Source of the DNA: Pelagibacteraceae bacterium AG-390-M19
GTDB lineage: Bacteria > Pseudomonadota > Alphaproteobacteria > Pelagibacterales > Pelagibacteraceae
Reading direction: 5' to 3'
DNA length: 43,631 nt
Assembly (NCBI GenBank): GCA_003279765.1
Contig: QCHC01000004.1
Coordinates: 1-43,631 of the forward strand
The notes under the pieces: generated by a model
Told to the model about the DNA's origin: nothing
Seen by the model: the letters and a program-made list of their open reading frames with translations, nothing else
Database searches by the model: none
Position numbers and translations under genes: made by a program
Shown: positions 1 through 7,741 of the stretch, one piece after another
How the letters are laid out: each line of letters starts with the position of its first letter
How positions within the stretch are numbered: the first letter of the stretch is position 1

Positions 1-1135
1 GAAACTGATATACAACTTGGTCTCCCCATTTAAAAGCCATTTCACAACCTGCTAAATAAAATTCCCACATTCTAAAAAAACGTTCATCAAACATATTGAT
101 AATTTTATCTTTATTATTCAGGCAATTTTCTTTCCAATGTCTTAATGTGTGAGAATAATGCATTCTTAATACCTCAATATCAGATACAATTAAGCCAGCT
201 TTTTCTATTGGGGTAGTTACTTCACTTAAGCTTGGTGTGTAACCACCAGGAAATATATATTTTGTTATCCATGGATGAGGGTCTCTTGGAGGATTTACTG
301 ATCCAATAGTATGAATTAATGAAACTCCATCGTCTTTTAGAAGTTTTTCAACTTGTGAGAAAAATTTTTTATAAAATTTTCTTCCGACATGTTCAAACAT
401 TCCAACACTTACAATTCTATCAAATTTTTCATCAAGTTCCCTGTAATCCATTAACATAAATCTTAATTGATTTTCTAAATTAAGTTCTTTGGCTTTTTGT
501 TTGCAATATTTAAATTGATTTTCTGATAATGTGATTCCAGTCACTTCACAATTTGCTGACCGCGCAATATCGACTGCTAAAGAGCCCCATCCACATCCAA
601 TATCTAATACTTTTTGGTTTGGCTTTATATTTAGTTTCTTAATTATATGTTGAATTTTATTATTTTGAGCAGTCTCTAGAGTATCATTTTCATTTTTGAA
701 GTAAGCACAAGAATATTGTCTTTTAGGATCTAAAAATAAATCATAAAGATCATCTTTGATGTCATAGTGATGTGAAACATTCATTTTAGATTTTTTAATA
801 AAATTAAAATTTGTTAAATATCTATATGAACCTCTTAATCTATTAATTAAATAACTAAAAAAATTTAAATCTCCTCTTCCAAAATTCATCAAAGACAAAT
901 CTAAAAAATCTGTAAGACTTCCGTTCTCAATAACTATCTCTCCGTCTGTATAAGCTTCTCCAAAATAAAGATCGGGATGGAATAAAAGTTTATAATGAAG
1001 ATTTTTATTTAATATTTTAACTTTTATAGGATTTTCCTTTTCAGGATTTCCGATGATATAACTTTTAGAATTTGCATCCACTAAAATAAAACCATCTTTC
1101 TTAAAAACACTATTTAAGAACCTTGCTAACTGCAT
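1..1135 (-). CDS. cfa: Cyclopropane-fatty-acyl-phospholipid synthase (3' end cut by window edge)
   Basis: SAM-dependent enzyme that adds a methylene bridge to unsaturated acyl chains of membrane phospholipids. The ORF begins at an ATG read from 1135 down and stays open to base 2, giving 378 codons without a stop; family members are about 400 residues, so only a short C-terminal piece is missing. Visible motifs are the SAM-binding loop VLDIGCGWGS (around residues 176-185), SVGMFEHVG further on, and WEFYLAGCEMAF near the edge, the usual C-terminal signature. An N-terminal domain with HPDLYFGEAYTDGEI also matches the family. One base separates it from the upstream aldolase gene, so the two are probably co-transcribed. 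Family assignment is firm; substrate is inferred from the family. Confidence 0.93.
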   Translation of the reverse strand, partial: MQLARFLNSVFKKDGFILVDANSKSYIIGNPEKENPIKVKILNKNLHYKLLFHPDLYFGEAYTDGEIVIENGSLTDFLDLSLMNFGRGDLNFFSYLINRLRGSYRYLTNFNFIKKSKMNVSHHYDIKDDLYDLFLDPKRQYSCAYFKNENDTLETAQNNKIQHIIKKLNIKPNQKVLDIGCGWGSLAVDIARSANCEVTGITLSENQFKYCKQKAKELNLENQLRFMLMDYRELDEKFDRIVSVGMFEHVGRKFYKKFFSQVEKLLKDDGVSLIHTIGSVNPPRDPHPWITKYIFPGGYTPSLSEVTTPIEKAGLIVSDIEVLRMHYSHTLRHWKENCLNNKDKIINMFDERFFRMWEFYLAGCEMAFKWGDQVVYQF

Positions 1136-1136
1136 T

Positions 1137-2021
1137 TTAAGCTGCCATTGATGATTTTAGTGAGAAACTAAACTTCTCTAAATTGTTTAAAAGATCAATC
1201 TCTTCTTCTTTATTTAGAATTCTTAGAGGCGGTAGTAAATTTTCATAAAAACTATCTTTATTCTTATAAAAAGTATGTAAGCCAGAAATAAGATTATATT
1301 TTTCAAATGTCCCTCTTACATCACATAATTGGATATTAACTTCTTGTTCTTTTCCATCCTTAAAGTCATCATATACTTTTCTAGCTAGTTTAGATGTTGC
1401 ATTGCATGTTGCTGTTATTATTCCTGAACAACCTAACTCAAGTCCTTTTAATAATTTAGATTCAGAACCTGGCATAACTGAAAAATTATCTAATTTAAGA
1501 TTTTCATAAAGATTATATGAGCTATCCTTAACTCCAACTATTTGTTCTGGAAAATTTTTAACAAGTCTTTCCACGCTCTCAACACTAAATTTGTATCCAC
1601 AAAGTTTCTCAAAATTATATAAAATAATTTTGCTTTTTGGTAGGGACTCAACTATTTTTGAATAAAAATTAATAACTTCTTCATCACTATATTTATAATA
1701 AGCTGGTGGCATAATTAAAAATTTTTCAAAATCTAATGACATTGCAACTCTCATTAAACTTATTGTTTCTCCTAAAGAGTTTAATCCTGTTCCAATAATA
1801 AATTTATCTTTATACTTGTTTGTTGAAATTTTATTTAACAATTTAATTTTTTCCGCAACAGGAATTAATTGGGCCTGTCCTGTACTTCCAAATATTGCAA
1901 CACCGTGACAACCATTATTAATTACCATCTCTGCATGCTCAATAGTTTTATCTATGTTCAAAGTTAGATCTTTGTTTAAGATCGACATTGATGCCGCATA
2001 TATTCCATTGATATTGCTCAT
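1137..2021 (-). CDS. DapA/NanA-family (class I) aldolase or lyase, substrate unknown
   Basis: A 294-residue TIM-barrel protein of the dihydrodipicolinate synthase/N-acetylneuraminate lyase family, which forms a Schiff base between a barrel lysine and a 2-keto acid. The expected catalytic Tyr135 (in ILYNF) and Schiff-base Lys165 (in VGVKDSS) are both visible. The GTTGE substrate loop reads GSTGQ at residues 45-49, so the usual Glu is Gln. This, and the absence of lysine-biosynthesis neighbours, argues against it being the housekeeping DapA. It sits between a J-domain protein gene (45 bp upstream) and cfa (1 bp downstream) on the same strand. It could be a sugar-acid or keto-acid lyase. The fold is certain; the reaction is not. 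Confidence 0.85.
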   Translation of the reverse strand: MSNINGIYAASMSILNKDLTLNIDKTIEHAEMVINNGCHGVAIFGSTGQAQLIPVAEKIKLLNKISTNKYKDKFIIGTGLNSLGETISLMRVAMSLDFEKFLIMPPAYYKYSDEEVINFYSKIVESLPKSKIILYNFEKLCGYKFSVESVERLVKNFPEQIVGVKDSSYNLYENLKLDNFSVMPGSESKLLKGLELGCSGIITATCNATSKLARKVYDDFKDGKEQEVNIQLCDVRGTFEKYNLISGLHTFYKNKDSFYENLLPPLRILNKEEEIDLLNNLEKFSFSLKSSMAA

Positions 2022-2066
2022 AAATAAAATTTATATAAAAAAAAAATATAGTAAAGTTTAAATTAT

Positions 2067-2567
2067 CTATGTTATATCTCTCAAAACTATTTCTTTAGCT
2101 TCATTTACTAATGTAGATAACCTAGAAGTTTCAGGTGAAATATCTGGATGAATTTTTTTTTGTATTTTAATGTATGCTTTATTTACATCTTCCTTAGTTA
2201 AATTTTTAGAAGGATTTAAATTAAGTATACGATATGCTTCTTCAGTAGACATCGTGTTTAAATTTGATGCAGTGTTGTTAAATGAAAATCTACCTGAATT
2301 TCTTAAAGTTTGAATTAATCTATACAATGAAATTAATTGAAAAATAGACATTCCTTTCAATTTTAAAAGAGCAAGACTTGCAAGAGTAAATGGCAAAGTA
2401 AGTAAAAATTTGCCTCCTATAGCAAATAAAACTGCAAAGATAATTAAAACTATGAATAAGAATAGTCTTAAACCTTTAGATATTTTTTTTGACGCAACTT
2501 GAGTAAAAAGTCTTAATAAAAAATATAAACCAATTAAAATTAATAATGTATAAATTATAAAATTCAT
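2067..2567 (-). CDS. Membrane-anchored J-domain (DnaJ/Tim14-like) protein
   Basis: 166 residues. Two hydrophobic stretches (about residues 3-20 and 35-65) anchor the N terminus. A C-terminal J domain from about residue 108 begins EEAYRILNL and carries the diagnostic His-Pro-Asp at 140-142 (KKIHPD), the part that stimulates Hsp70 ATPase. The arrangement, membrane helices then a short terminal J domain, resembles the Tim14/DjlA-like type rather than full DnaJ, since there is no Gly/Phe region or zinc finger. It probably recruits DnaK to the inner membrane (inference). Its start lies only 16 bp from the divergent ptrB start, so their promoters must overlap each other or the coding sequences. Confidence 0.85.
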   Translation of the reverse strand: MNFIIYTLLILIGLYFLLRLFTQVASKKISKGLRLFLFIVLIIFAVLFAIGGKFLLTLPFTLASLALLKLKGMSIFQLISLYRLIQTLRNSGRFSFNNTASNLNTMSTEEAYRILNLNPSKNLTKEDVNKAYIKIQKKIHPDISPETSRLSTLVNEAKEIVLRDIT

Positions 2568-2583
2568 ATATTTCCGATTACAA

Positions 2584-4659
2584 ATGAAAGTACCATATCT
2601 AAAAAAAAAACCAGAGCTAAAATCTTGTCACAATATAGAGTGGGAGGATAATTATAGCTGGATACATCAGGAAAACATTTTAGAAGTCTTACAAGATAAA
2701 ACTAAACTTCTTCCAGAAGTAAAAGAATATTTAGAAGAAGAAAATGAATATACTGAGTATCATCTAAAAAATACAAAAAATACTCAAAAAAAATTATTTG
2801 ATGAAATAAAAGGAAGAATAAAATTAGATGATGAAAGCTTACCTTTTAAAGATCACTCATATGAATACTGGACAAAGACTACCGCTAAAGGAAATTATTC
2901 TATAAAATTAAGAAAAAAAATTGGTTCGTCTGAAATTGAAGAAATATGGAATGGAGACAAAGAAAAAGAAAAATTAAATGTTGAATATTTTGGTGTTGGA
3001 GATCTAGAAGTTAGTAATAATGACCAATACCTTGGGTACTCATTAGATACCAAAGGCTCAGAGTATTATACAATTTATATAAGAAATATTAAAAATAATA
3101 AAATAATTTCAAAAGAGATCAAAGAAACATCTGGAAGTATAATTTTCAGTCTAGACGACAAATATCTTTTTTACTCCAAGTTAGATGAAAATCATAGAGC
3201 TAGAAAAATTTATAGACATAAAATTGGAGATTTTGAAAACGAAGATGAATTAATCTTTAATGAAAAAAGTGAAGCTTTTACAGTTAGTATTGGATTAAGC
3301 TCAGATGAGAAATATTATTTCATAAACACTTCAGATCACAATACTTCGGAGCAATATTATTTTCATGTTAATGAAGAAAAACCAAATCCAAAATTAATAA
3401 TTAAACGAGAAAAGGGAATTCTTTACTCTGTAAATTCATGGAATGGAAAATTTTATAATCACACAAATAAAGATGCGGAAGATTTTAAAATAGATATTTC
3501 AGAAACTTTAGAAAATCAAAACTGGAAGTCATTTATTGCTGCAAAGAAAGAGGTGTTAATTGGTGGTTGTACATTTTTAAAAAACTGGATAATTAGGTCA
3601 GAAACATCAAATGCTTTAGACAAACTCTTTGTTATCGATGCTTCAACAAACAAAGAAGAAGAATTAATTTTTTCTGACGAAAAAGTATATGTACCTGGAG
3701 TTTCATTAGTGCAAAGAAATAGAAATACAGATGAAGTTTATGTTTCATACTCTTCACCTAAAACACCTTCAAGAGTTTACAAATATAATTTAAAAACTAA
3801 ATCTAAAACATTTGTTAAAGAACAAGAAATACCATCAGGACATAACAAAGATGACTATATAGTAGAGAGAATAGAGTATGAATCTCATGATGGAAGAATG
3901 GTTCCGCTCACAATTACAAGACACATAAATACAAAAATTGACGGTACAGCGAATTTATTATTATACGGATATGGATCGTATGGTAGTTCGATGAGTCCAG
4001 GTTTTTCTTCAACAAGGCTTAGCTTAATAAATAGAGATATTATTTGGGCTACCGCACACATCAGAGGTGGAATGGAAAAAGGAATGAAATGGTGGAAAGA
4101 AGGAAAGTTAACTAATAAAAAAAATACATTTGAAGATTATATTTTTGCTGCAAAATATTTGATTGAAAACAAATACACCTCAAAAAGAAAAATAATAGGA
4201 ATGGGTGGATCTGCTGGAGGTTTATTAATGGGTGCTGTTGTTAATCAATCTCCCGAATTATTTTTAGGTATAATTATGGCTGTACCTTTTGTAGACTCAT
4301 TAACAACAAATCTTGATCACTCTTTACCTCTTACAGTTGGTGAATTTGATGAATTTGGTAATGCCAAAGAAAACAAAGAGCATTTTGATTATATTTTTTC
4401 ATATGCTCCATATAATAATATAAGAAAAATGGATTATCCTCATATGCTAATAACAACTAGTTTGAGCGATAACAGAGTATTGTTCGATGAACCTGCAAAA
4501 TTTACTGCCAAACTTAGAGATTACAAAACTGATAATAATTTATTGCTGCTCAAAACAGAAATGAATGCTGGCCATGGAGGTAAATCTGGTAGAGATGGCG
4601 CAATAGAAGAAATCGCATTAGATTATGCTTTTGCATTGAAAATTTCTGAAAAAATTTAA
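2584..4659 (+). CDS. ptrB: Oligopeptidase B (prolyl oligopeptidase family, S9A)
   Basis: 691-residue serine peptidase that cleaves short peptides after basic residues, acting in the cytoplasm since no signal peptide is seen. It has an N-terminal beta-propeller half and a C-terminal alpha/beta-hydrolase half. The catalytic triad is visible as Ser543 in GGSAGG, Asp629 in SLSDNRV and His664 in NAGHGG, with the family spacing. The phrase GRMVPLTIT precedes the hydrolase domain, as is typical. Length agrees with bacterial oligopeptidase B (about 690). The first ATG is used; no clear Shine-Dalgarno is present in the 16 bp separating it from the divergent J-domain gene. Confidence 0.93.
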   Translation: MKVPYLKKKPELKSCHNIEWEDNYSWIHQENILEVLQDKTKLLPEVKEYLEEENEYTEYHLKNTKNTQKKLFDEIKGRIKLDDESLPFKDHSYEYWTKTTAKGNYSIKLRKKIGSSEIEEIWNGDKEKEKLNVEYFGVGDLEVSNNDQYLGYSLDTKGSEYYTIYIRNIKNNKIISKEIKETSGSIIFSLDDKYLFYSKLDENHRARKIYRHKIGDFENEDELIFNEKSEAFTVSIGLSSDEKYYFINTSDHNTSEQYYFHVNEEKPNPKLIIKREKGILYSVNSWNGKFYNHTNKDAEDFKIDISETLENQNWKSFIAAKKEVLIGGCTFLKNWIIRSETSNALDKLFVIDASTNKEEELIFSDEKVYVPGVSLVQRNRNTDEVYVSYSSPKTPSRVYKYNLKTKSKTFVKEQEIPSGHNKDDYIVERIEYESHDGRMVPLTITRHINTKIDGTANLLLYGYGSYGSSMSPGFSSTRLSLINRDIIWATAHIRGGMEKGMKWWKEGKLTNKKNTFEDYIFAAKYLIENKYTSKRKIIGMGGSAGGLLMGAVVNQSPELFLGIIMAVPFVDSLTTNLDHSLPLTVGEFDEFGNAKENKEHFDYIFSYAPYNNIRKMDYPHMLITTSLSDNRVLFDEPAKFTAKLRDYKTDNNLLLLKTEMNAGHGGKSGRDGAIEEIALDYAFALKISEKI

Positions 4660-4682
4660 TTTCCCATATATTGAAATTTTTT

Positions 4683-4756
4683 AAATCATACTTATATGAT
4701 TTGTGTAAGTCGCCTTATGGGGCTTACTTAAAATAAACTTGCTTAAAAAAGGAGGA
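4683..4756 (+). promoter_or_regulatory. Candidate ROSE-like RNA thermometer in the hsp20 5' UTR
   Basis: Three consecutive hairpins precede the heat-shock gene. Hairpin 1 (4683-4702) is a perfect 8-bp AAATCATA/TATGATTT stem with a 4-nt loop. Hairpin 2 (4705-4727) pairs GTAAGTC with GGCTTAC and then CC with GG, with one bulged G and a TTAT loop. Hairpin 3 can form between TTGCT (4739-4743) and the AGGA (4753-4756) of the ribosome-binding site. A U-U/C-G-C-U segment pairing with AGGA across an unpaired G is the hallmark of ROSE thermometers, which keep small heat-shock mRNAs untranslated until the cell warms. Pairing was done by eye, without energy calculation. Confidence 0.55.
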
Positions 4757-4760
4757 TATT

Positions 4761-5207
4761 ATGACAAGTAAGGATCTATCTATATTTAACTCACTAAGAC
4801 CTTTTTCAATTGGTTTTGACGATATGTTTGACCAATTTGAAAATATGTTGGGAAACGGAAGTTTGACAATGCAATCAAACTACCCTCCGTACAACATTAG
4901 AAAAACTGGTAAGGATAATTATGCAATTGAAGTTGCGTTAGCTGGTTTTAATAAAAATGATGTTGAGGTTGAGTTTGAAGATAATTTATTGACTGTAAGA
5001 ACAAAACAAGTTGATAAATCTGAAAATAATGATGTTAATGGAGAAATAATTCATAAAGGTATCTCTCAAAGACAATTCGCAAGATCATTCACTATTGCTG
5101 ATGATGTTAAAGTTAATGGTGCTGAACTAAAAGATGGTCTTTTAACAATATCTTGTGAAAGAATCATCCCAGAACACAAAAAGAAAAAGCTTATTGAAAT
5201 AAAATAA
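4761..5207 (+). CDS. ibpA: Small heat-shock protein, Hsp20/IbpA type
   Basis: 148-residue holdase chaperone that binds unfolding proteins in the cytoplasm and hands them to the DnaK/ClpB systems. An alpha-crystallin domain spans roughly residues 40-135, with family phrases YPPYNIRKTGKDNYAIEVA, ALAGFNKNDVEVEFEDNLL and RQFARSFTIADDVKV. An N-terminal FNSLRPFSIGFDDMFDQFE matches the IbpA opening. A strong Shine-Dalgarno (GGAGG at 4751-4755) precedes the ATG but may be masked by the upstream thermometer-like hairpins. The gene is monocistronic, closed by a strong hairpin immediately downstream. Confidence 0.93.
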   Translation: MTSKDLSIFNSLRPFSIGFDDMFDQFENMLGNGSLTMQSNYPPYNIRKTGKDNYAIEVALAGFNKNDVEVEFEDNLLTVRTKQVDKSENNDVNGEIIHKGISQRQFARSFTIADDVKVNGAELKDGLLTISCERIIPEHKKKKLIEIK

Positions 5208-5219
5208 GTCTTAAACCTT

Positions 5220-5245
5220 ACTTGTGGGGATTTCTCCCCACAAGT
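5220..5245. terminator. Strong bidirectional hairpin between hsp20 and the NCS2 permease
   Basis: A perfect 11-bp stem, ACTTGTGGGGA against TCCCCACAAGT, with loop TTTC, lies between two convergent genes. T-rich sequence follows it on the plus strand (TTTAAATTAATTATTT). Such a GC-rich stem stands out sharply in this AT-rich window. It probably terminates hsp20 and may also act on the permease transcript from the other side, although no clean T-run follows on the minus strand. Confidence 0.75.
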
Positions 5246-5254
5246 TTAAATTAA

Positions 5255-6577
5255 TTATTTCTTTGCCATTATAGCATTAAGAACAAATGCTAATAATCCC
5301 GCAGGTATAAGTCCAGTCGTTAACAGTAATTTCAAACTTATTCCAAAGTCAGGAATATTTTTTACAAAGTCTGGCAACAATGACATTCCAATTCCAAAAG
5401 ATAATGAAAGAGCTAAGATTAATAAATTTCTTTGACTCATTTCTGATCTTGAAATCAATTTTATTCCAGCAGCTACAATCATACCAAACATAATGATTGC
5501 TGCTCCACCAATCACTGACTCTGGCATTGCAGCGATTATTCCACCTAATTTAGGAAATAATCCCATAAGAACTAAAACTATTCCAGCTATAGTTCCAACA
5601 TGTCTACTTACAACTCCTGTAAACGCAACCAGTCCAGCATTTTGCGAATAAGATGTATTGGGCATTGCATTAAATATTGCACCAAATGCAGTACCAACAC
5701 CATCTGCCATGATTCCACCTGATATTTCTTTGTCCGTTGCTTCTCGTTTAGCTCCACCCATTGTTGTGGCACTAATGTCTCCAATTGTTTCAATTGTAGT
5801 AACAATTGACATAAACAACATTAGAATTATTGCACCAGGTACAAAATCAATTCCATATTGAAGTGGCATTGGAAGTGCAAACCATGATGCGGAAGCAATT
5901 TTTCCGTAGTTAACCATTCCTAGTGCTGCTGCAACTATGAAACCGGCTACTATTCCAATTAAAATTGATCCTGCAGAAGCCATCCCTTTGCCTCTAAGAT
6001 TAAAAAAGATAGCAACTATAAACACTGTGAAAGCAACCGTTAAATGATTTGCATTTGCAAAGATTTCAGGTTTATTATTCATTAACCATCCACCTCCACC
6101 AGCATACATAAAACCAACTTTAAGCAAACTAAATCCGATCATTAACACAACTATACCAGTGACTAATGGTGGGAATAGATGCCTTATTGGTTTTAAAACT
6201 TTTCCAATAAAAATTTGAAAAATTCCTCCAATGAATGCTGCTGTAAATACTGCACCCAATCCTGCTGCTTTAAATGGTAGCATGATTGGTATAAACGCAA
6301 AACTTGTTCCTTGAACAATAGGAAGTCTTGCACCAATTTCTTTATAACCAACTGTTTGGATAATTGTTGCAACTCCCGCAACAAACAAAGCCATTTGAAT
6401 CAAAAATATTTTTTGTTCAGGCGTTTGACCAAAAACTCCAGCCACAATAATAGGAACAGTTATATTGCCAGCAAACATTGCTAATACATGCTGAATTCCT
6501 AAAGGTATGGATTTATTTAATGGAAGTTTTTTGTCTGGACTGTTTGTAGAGCCCGATTTTATTTTTCTTGAAGCCAT
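5255..6577 (-). CDS. NCS2-family xanthine/urate (nucleobase) permease
   Basis: 440-residue inner-membrane symporter with about 12-14 hydrophobic helices. Family signatures are SIPLGIQHVLAMFAGNITVP near the N terminus, PIVQGTSFAFIPI, and the NCS2 motif SQNAGLVAFTGV, where the QN-x-G segment lies in the substrate-binding region. The GIQHVLAMF opening and overall pattern fit the xanthine/urate branch (XanQ, UacT, PucJ) better than uracil carriers, and the nearby purine-catabolic genes support this. Exact substrate among xanthine, urate, guanine and hypoxanthine cannot be read from sequence. A 138-nt leader with competing hairpins around the ribosome-binding site suggests post-transcriptional control. 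Confidence 0.9.
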   Translation of the reverse strand: MASRKIKSGSTNSPDKKLPLNKSIPLGIQHVLAMFAGNITVPIIVAGVFGQTPEQKIFLIQMALFVAGVATIIQTVGYKEIGARLPIVQGTSFAFIPIMLPFKAAGLGAVFTAAFIGGIFQIFIGKVLKPIRHLFPPLVTGIVVLMIGFSLLKVGFMYAGGGGWLMNNKPEIFANANHLTVAFTVFIVAIFFNLRGKGMASAGSILIGIVAGFIVAAALGMVNYGKIASASWFALPMPLQYGIDFVPGAIILMLFMSIVTTIETIGDISATTMGGAKREATDKEISGGIMADGVGTAFGAIFNAMPNTSYSQNAGLVAFTGVVSRHVGTIAGIVLVLMGLFPKLGGIIAAMPESVIGGAAIIMFGMIVAAGIKLISRSEMSQRNLLILALSLSFGIGMSLLPDFVKNIPDFGISLKLLLTTGLIPAGLLAFVLNAIMAKK

Positions 6578-6621
6578 ATAACCTCCGTCGTTATCTTAAT
6601 TGAGGGTACATTATTGGTTAT
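6578..6621 (-). promoter_or_regulatory. Candidate translational switch over the permease ribosome-binding site
   Basis: Read on the minus strand, the Shine-Dalgarno GGAGG (6586 down to 6582) is followed by GTTAT just before the ATG. Three alternative pairings compete for it: ATAACC (6621-6616) with GGTTAT (6583-6578); a nearer ATAAC (6594-6590) with GTTAT (6582-6578), leaving the SD in a 7-nt loop; and CCTC (6605-6602) with GAGG (6585-6582). Mutually exclusive helices that hide or expose the SD are typical of translational riboswitches. Xanthine/urate-sensing RNAs (xanthine-I, formerly NMT1) are known upstream of purine transporters in proteobacteria, but I cannot confirm a match to that consensus. 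Confidence 0.4.
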
Positions 6622-6631
6622 AAATTAATAT

Positions 6632-6716
6632 AAAAAAAACCTTTAGTTTAGAATAGATCTATTCTTAGTAGTTTTTAAAACCTATAATGAACAGATTTGT
6701 TTCAACTAAAAAGGTT
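6632..6716 (-). terminator. Long-range stem with T8 tail and a 16-bp internal palindrome
   Basis: On the minus strand, AACCTTTTTAGTT (6716-6704) can pair with AACTAAAGGTT (6648-6638) with a 2-nt bulge, directly followed by eight T (6639-6632). Inside lies the perfect palindrome AGAATAGATCTATTCT (6650-6665). The block starts at the stop codon of the lipoprotein gene and ends 55 nt before the permease start. It may be the terminator of the lipoprotein transcript, an attenuator of the permease leader, or a dimeric-repressor site at the palindrome. Sequence alone does not decide between these. Confidence 0.4.
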
Positions 6717-7021
6717 TAAAAACAACCGTTAGATGCGAAGCCAACAACTATTTTTTCTGGATTTATTTCAAATCTTCTTTCACAAGGAAAACCATATTTT
6801 TTTGTATTGTATATCATTACAAAGTTTCCCATTTCATTCTCGAAATCCTCGTCTGGTTTTCCCAACTCCATTTGCAATTTAGTTGCAGATTGACCAATAT
6901 ACTCACTTAACATCTTGTTCTCTTTTTCGATAACTGCATCAGTTTTTTTTTTAACTGTTTGACAACCTGAAAAAAAAATTATTAAAATTAAAAGACTTAT
7001 TGTTGATTTAAATTTTGACAT
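6716..7021 (-). CDS. Small lipoprotein, possibly with a BamE/OmlA-like domain
   Basis: 101 residues with a type II signal peptide: basic start MSKFK, hydrophobic core, and lipobox FSGC with lipidated Cys20. The mature part contains YIGQSATKLQMELGKPD followed by a stretch ending MIYNTKKYGFPCERRF. Gly-x-[ST]-x-x-x-[VL]-x-x-x-LGxPd followed by a Tyr-rich strand is reminiscent of BamE/SmpA-like domains. Two further cysteines (in FPCERR and SNGCF) might pair. It is most likely envelope-anchored; function unknown. It is divergent from the deaminase gene and upstream of the permease on the same strand. Confidence 0.7.
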   Translation of the reverse strand: MSKFKSTISLLILIIFFSGCQTVKKKTDAVIEKENKMLSEYIGQSATKLQMELGKPDEDFENEMGNFVMIYNTKKYGFPCERRFEINPEKIVVGFASNGCF

Positions 7022-7054
7022 AACTTTAAATTACATTTTTTTAAATTAATTATT

Positions 7055-7074
7055 AACTTTAAAGTTGTATAAAT
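7055..7074 (+). promoter_or_regulatory. Palindrome AACTTTAAAGTT abutting a TATAAAT -10-like box
   Basis: A perfect 12-bp palindrome at 7055-7066 is followed after one base by TATAAAT (7068-7074), in the 126-bp gap between the divergent lipoprotein and deaminase genes. The location suits an operator/promoter for the deaminase-ABC transporter operon. In such AT-rich DNA a palindrome of this type can arise by chance, so support is weak. Confidence 0.25.
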
Positions 7075-7147
7075 AATTTATCTACAATTATTATTATTAT
7101 CTTTAATTATATTAACAAATGTGTTCTTTATTTGATAATTCAAGCAT

Positions 7148-7738
7148 ATGAATGAAAAAGCCCTAGAAACGATACTAAACGTATTTTTAAAAGAGGTTTT
7201 GCCCCTTACTGAAAAGGGTGTTGCTAAAGGTAGTAAAGTATTTGGAGCTGCTATAATTAAAAAAGATGATTTATCTGTTGTAATTGCTGAAACAAACAAT
7301 GAGATAGAAAATCCATTGTGGCATGGAGAAATGCATGCACTTAAAAAATTTTATGAGTTGGATGCAAATACAAGACCGAATGAAAAAGAATGCATGTTCT
7401 TAAGTTCTCATGAACCCTGCAGTATGTGCTTAAGTGCAATCACATTTTCAGGGTTTGATAATTTTTATTTTCTTTTTCCTTACAATGACACAAATGATGA
7501 ATTTAATATTCCACATGATTTAAATATACTCAAAGAAGTATTTAAAATTAATGATGGAGAATATAATAAAGAAAATTCGTACTGGAAAAGTCAAAATATA
7601 AATTTGCTGATTGAAAAATTACCCACTTCTAAAAAAGAAAAGATTTTAAGTCAATTAAGAGAAATTAAAAAAAAATATCAAAAATTGTCAAATCAATATC
7701 AGGAAAATAAAGATGGGAACTCTATACCATTAAATTAA
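7148..7738 (+). CDS. Cytidine/guanine-deaminase-fold nucleobase deaminase
   Basis: 196-residue zinc hydrolase of the CMP/dCMP deaminase superfamily. The zinc and proton-shuttle residues are visible as His59-Gly-Glu61 (WHGEMHAL) and Pro90-Cys91-Ser-Met-Cys94 (HEPCSMCLSAI). It differs from the second deaminase in this window by a longer C-terminal part rich in Lys/Glu that looks helical. It is 3 bp ahead of the nucleoside-type ABC transporter genes and probably shares their operon, suggesting it acts on the imported base or nucleoside. Candidates are guanine, cytosine or an oxidised base; the sequence does not decide. The ATG at 7148 is used; no strong Shine-Dalgarno precedes it. Confidence 0.85.
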   Translation: MNEKALETILNVFLKEVLPLTEKGVAKGSKVFGAAIIKKDDLSVVIAETNNEIENPLWHGEMHALKKFYELDANTRPNEKECMFLSSHEPCSMCLSAITFSGFDNFYFLFPYNDTNDEFNIPHDLNILKEVFKINDGEYNKENSYWKSQNINLLIEKLPTSKKEKILSQLREIKKKYQKLSNQYQENKDGNSIPLN

Positions 7739-7741
7739 TTA

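Noticed and set aside
5608..5861. Overlapping ORFs inside the NCS2 permease gene on both strands
   Set aside because: They are other-frame readings of a well-supported membrane protein, with no RBS or family match.
6650..6665. Restriction-type palindrome as a phage or attachment site
   Set aside because: No integrase, tRNA or flanking duplication is near. A leader structure or operator is more likely.
7078..7299. Minus-strand 73-codon ORF over the deaminase start
   Set aside because: Antisense to the deaminase gene; no start signal and no recognisable family.
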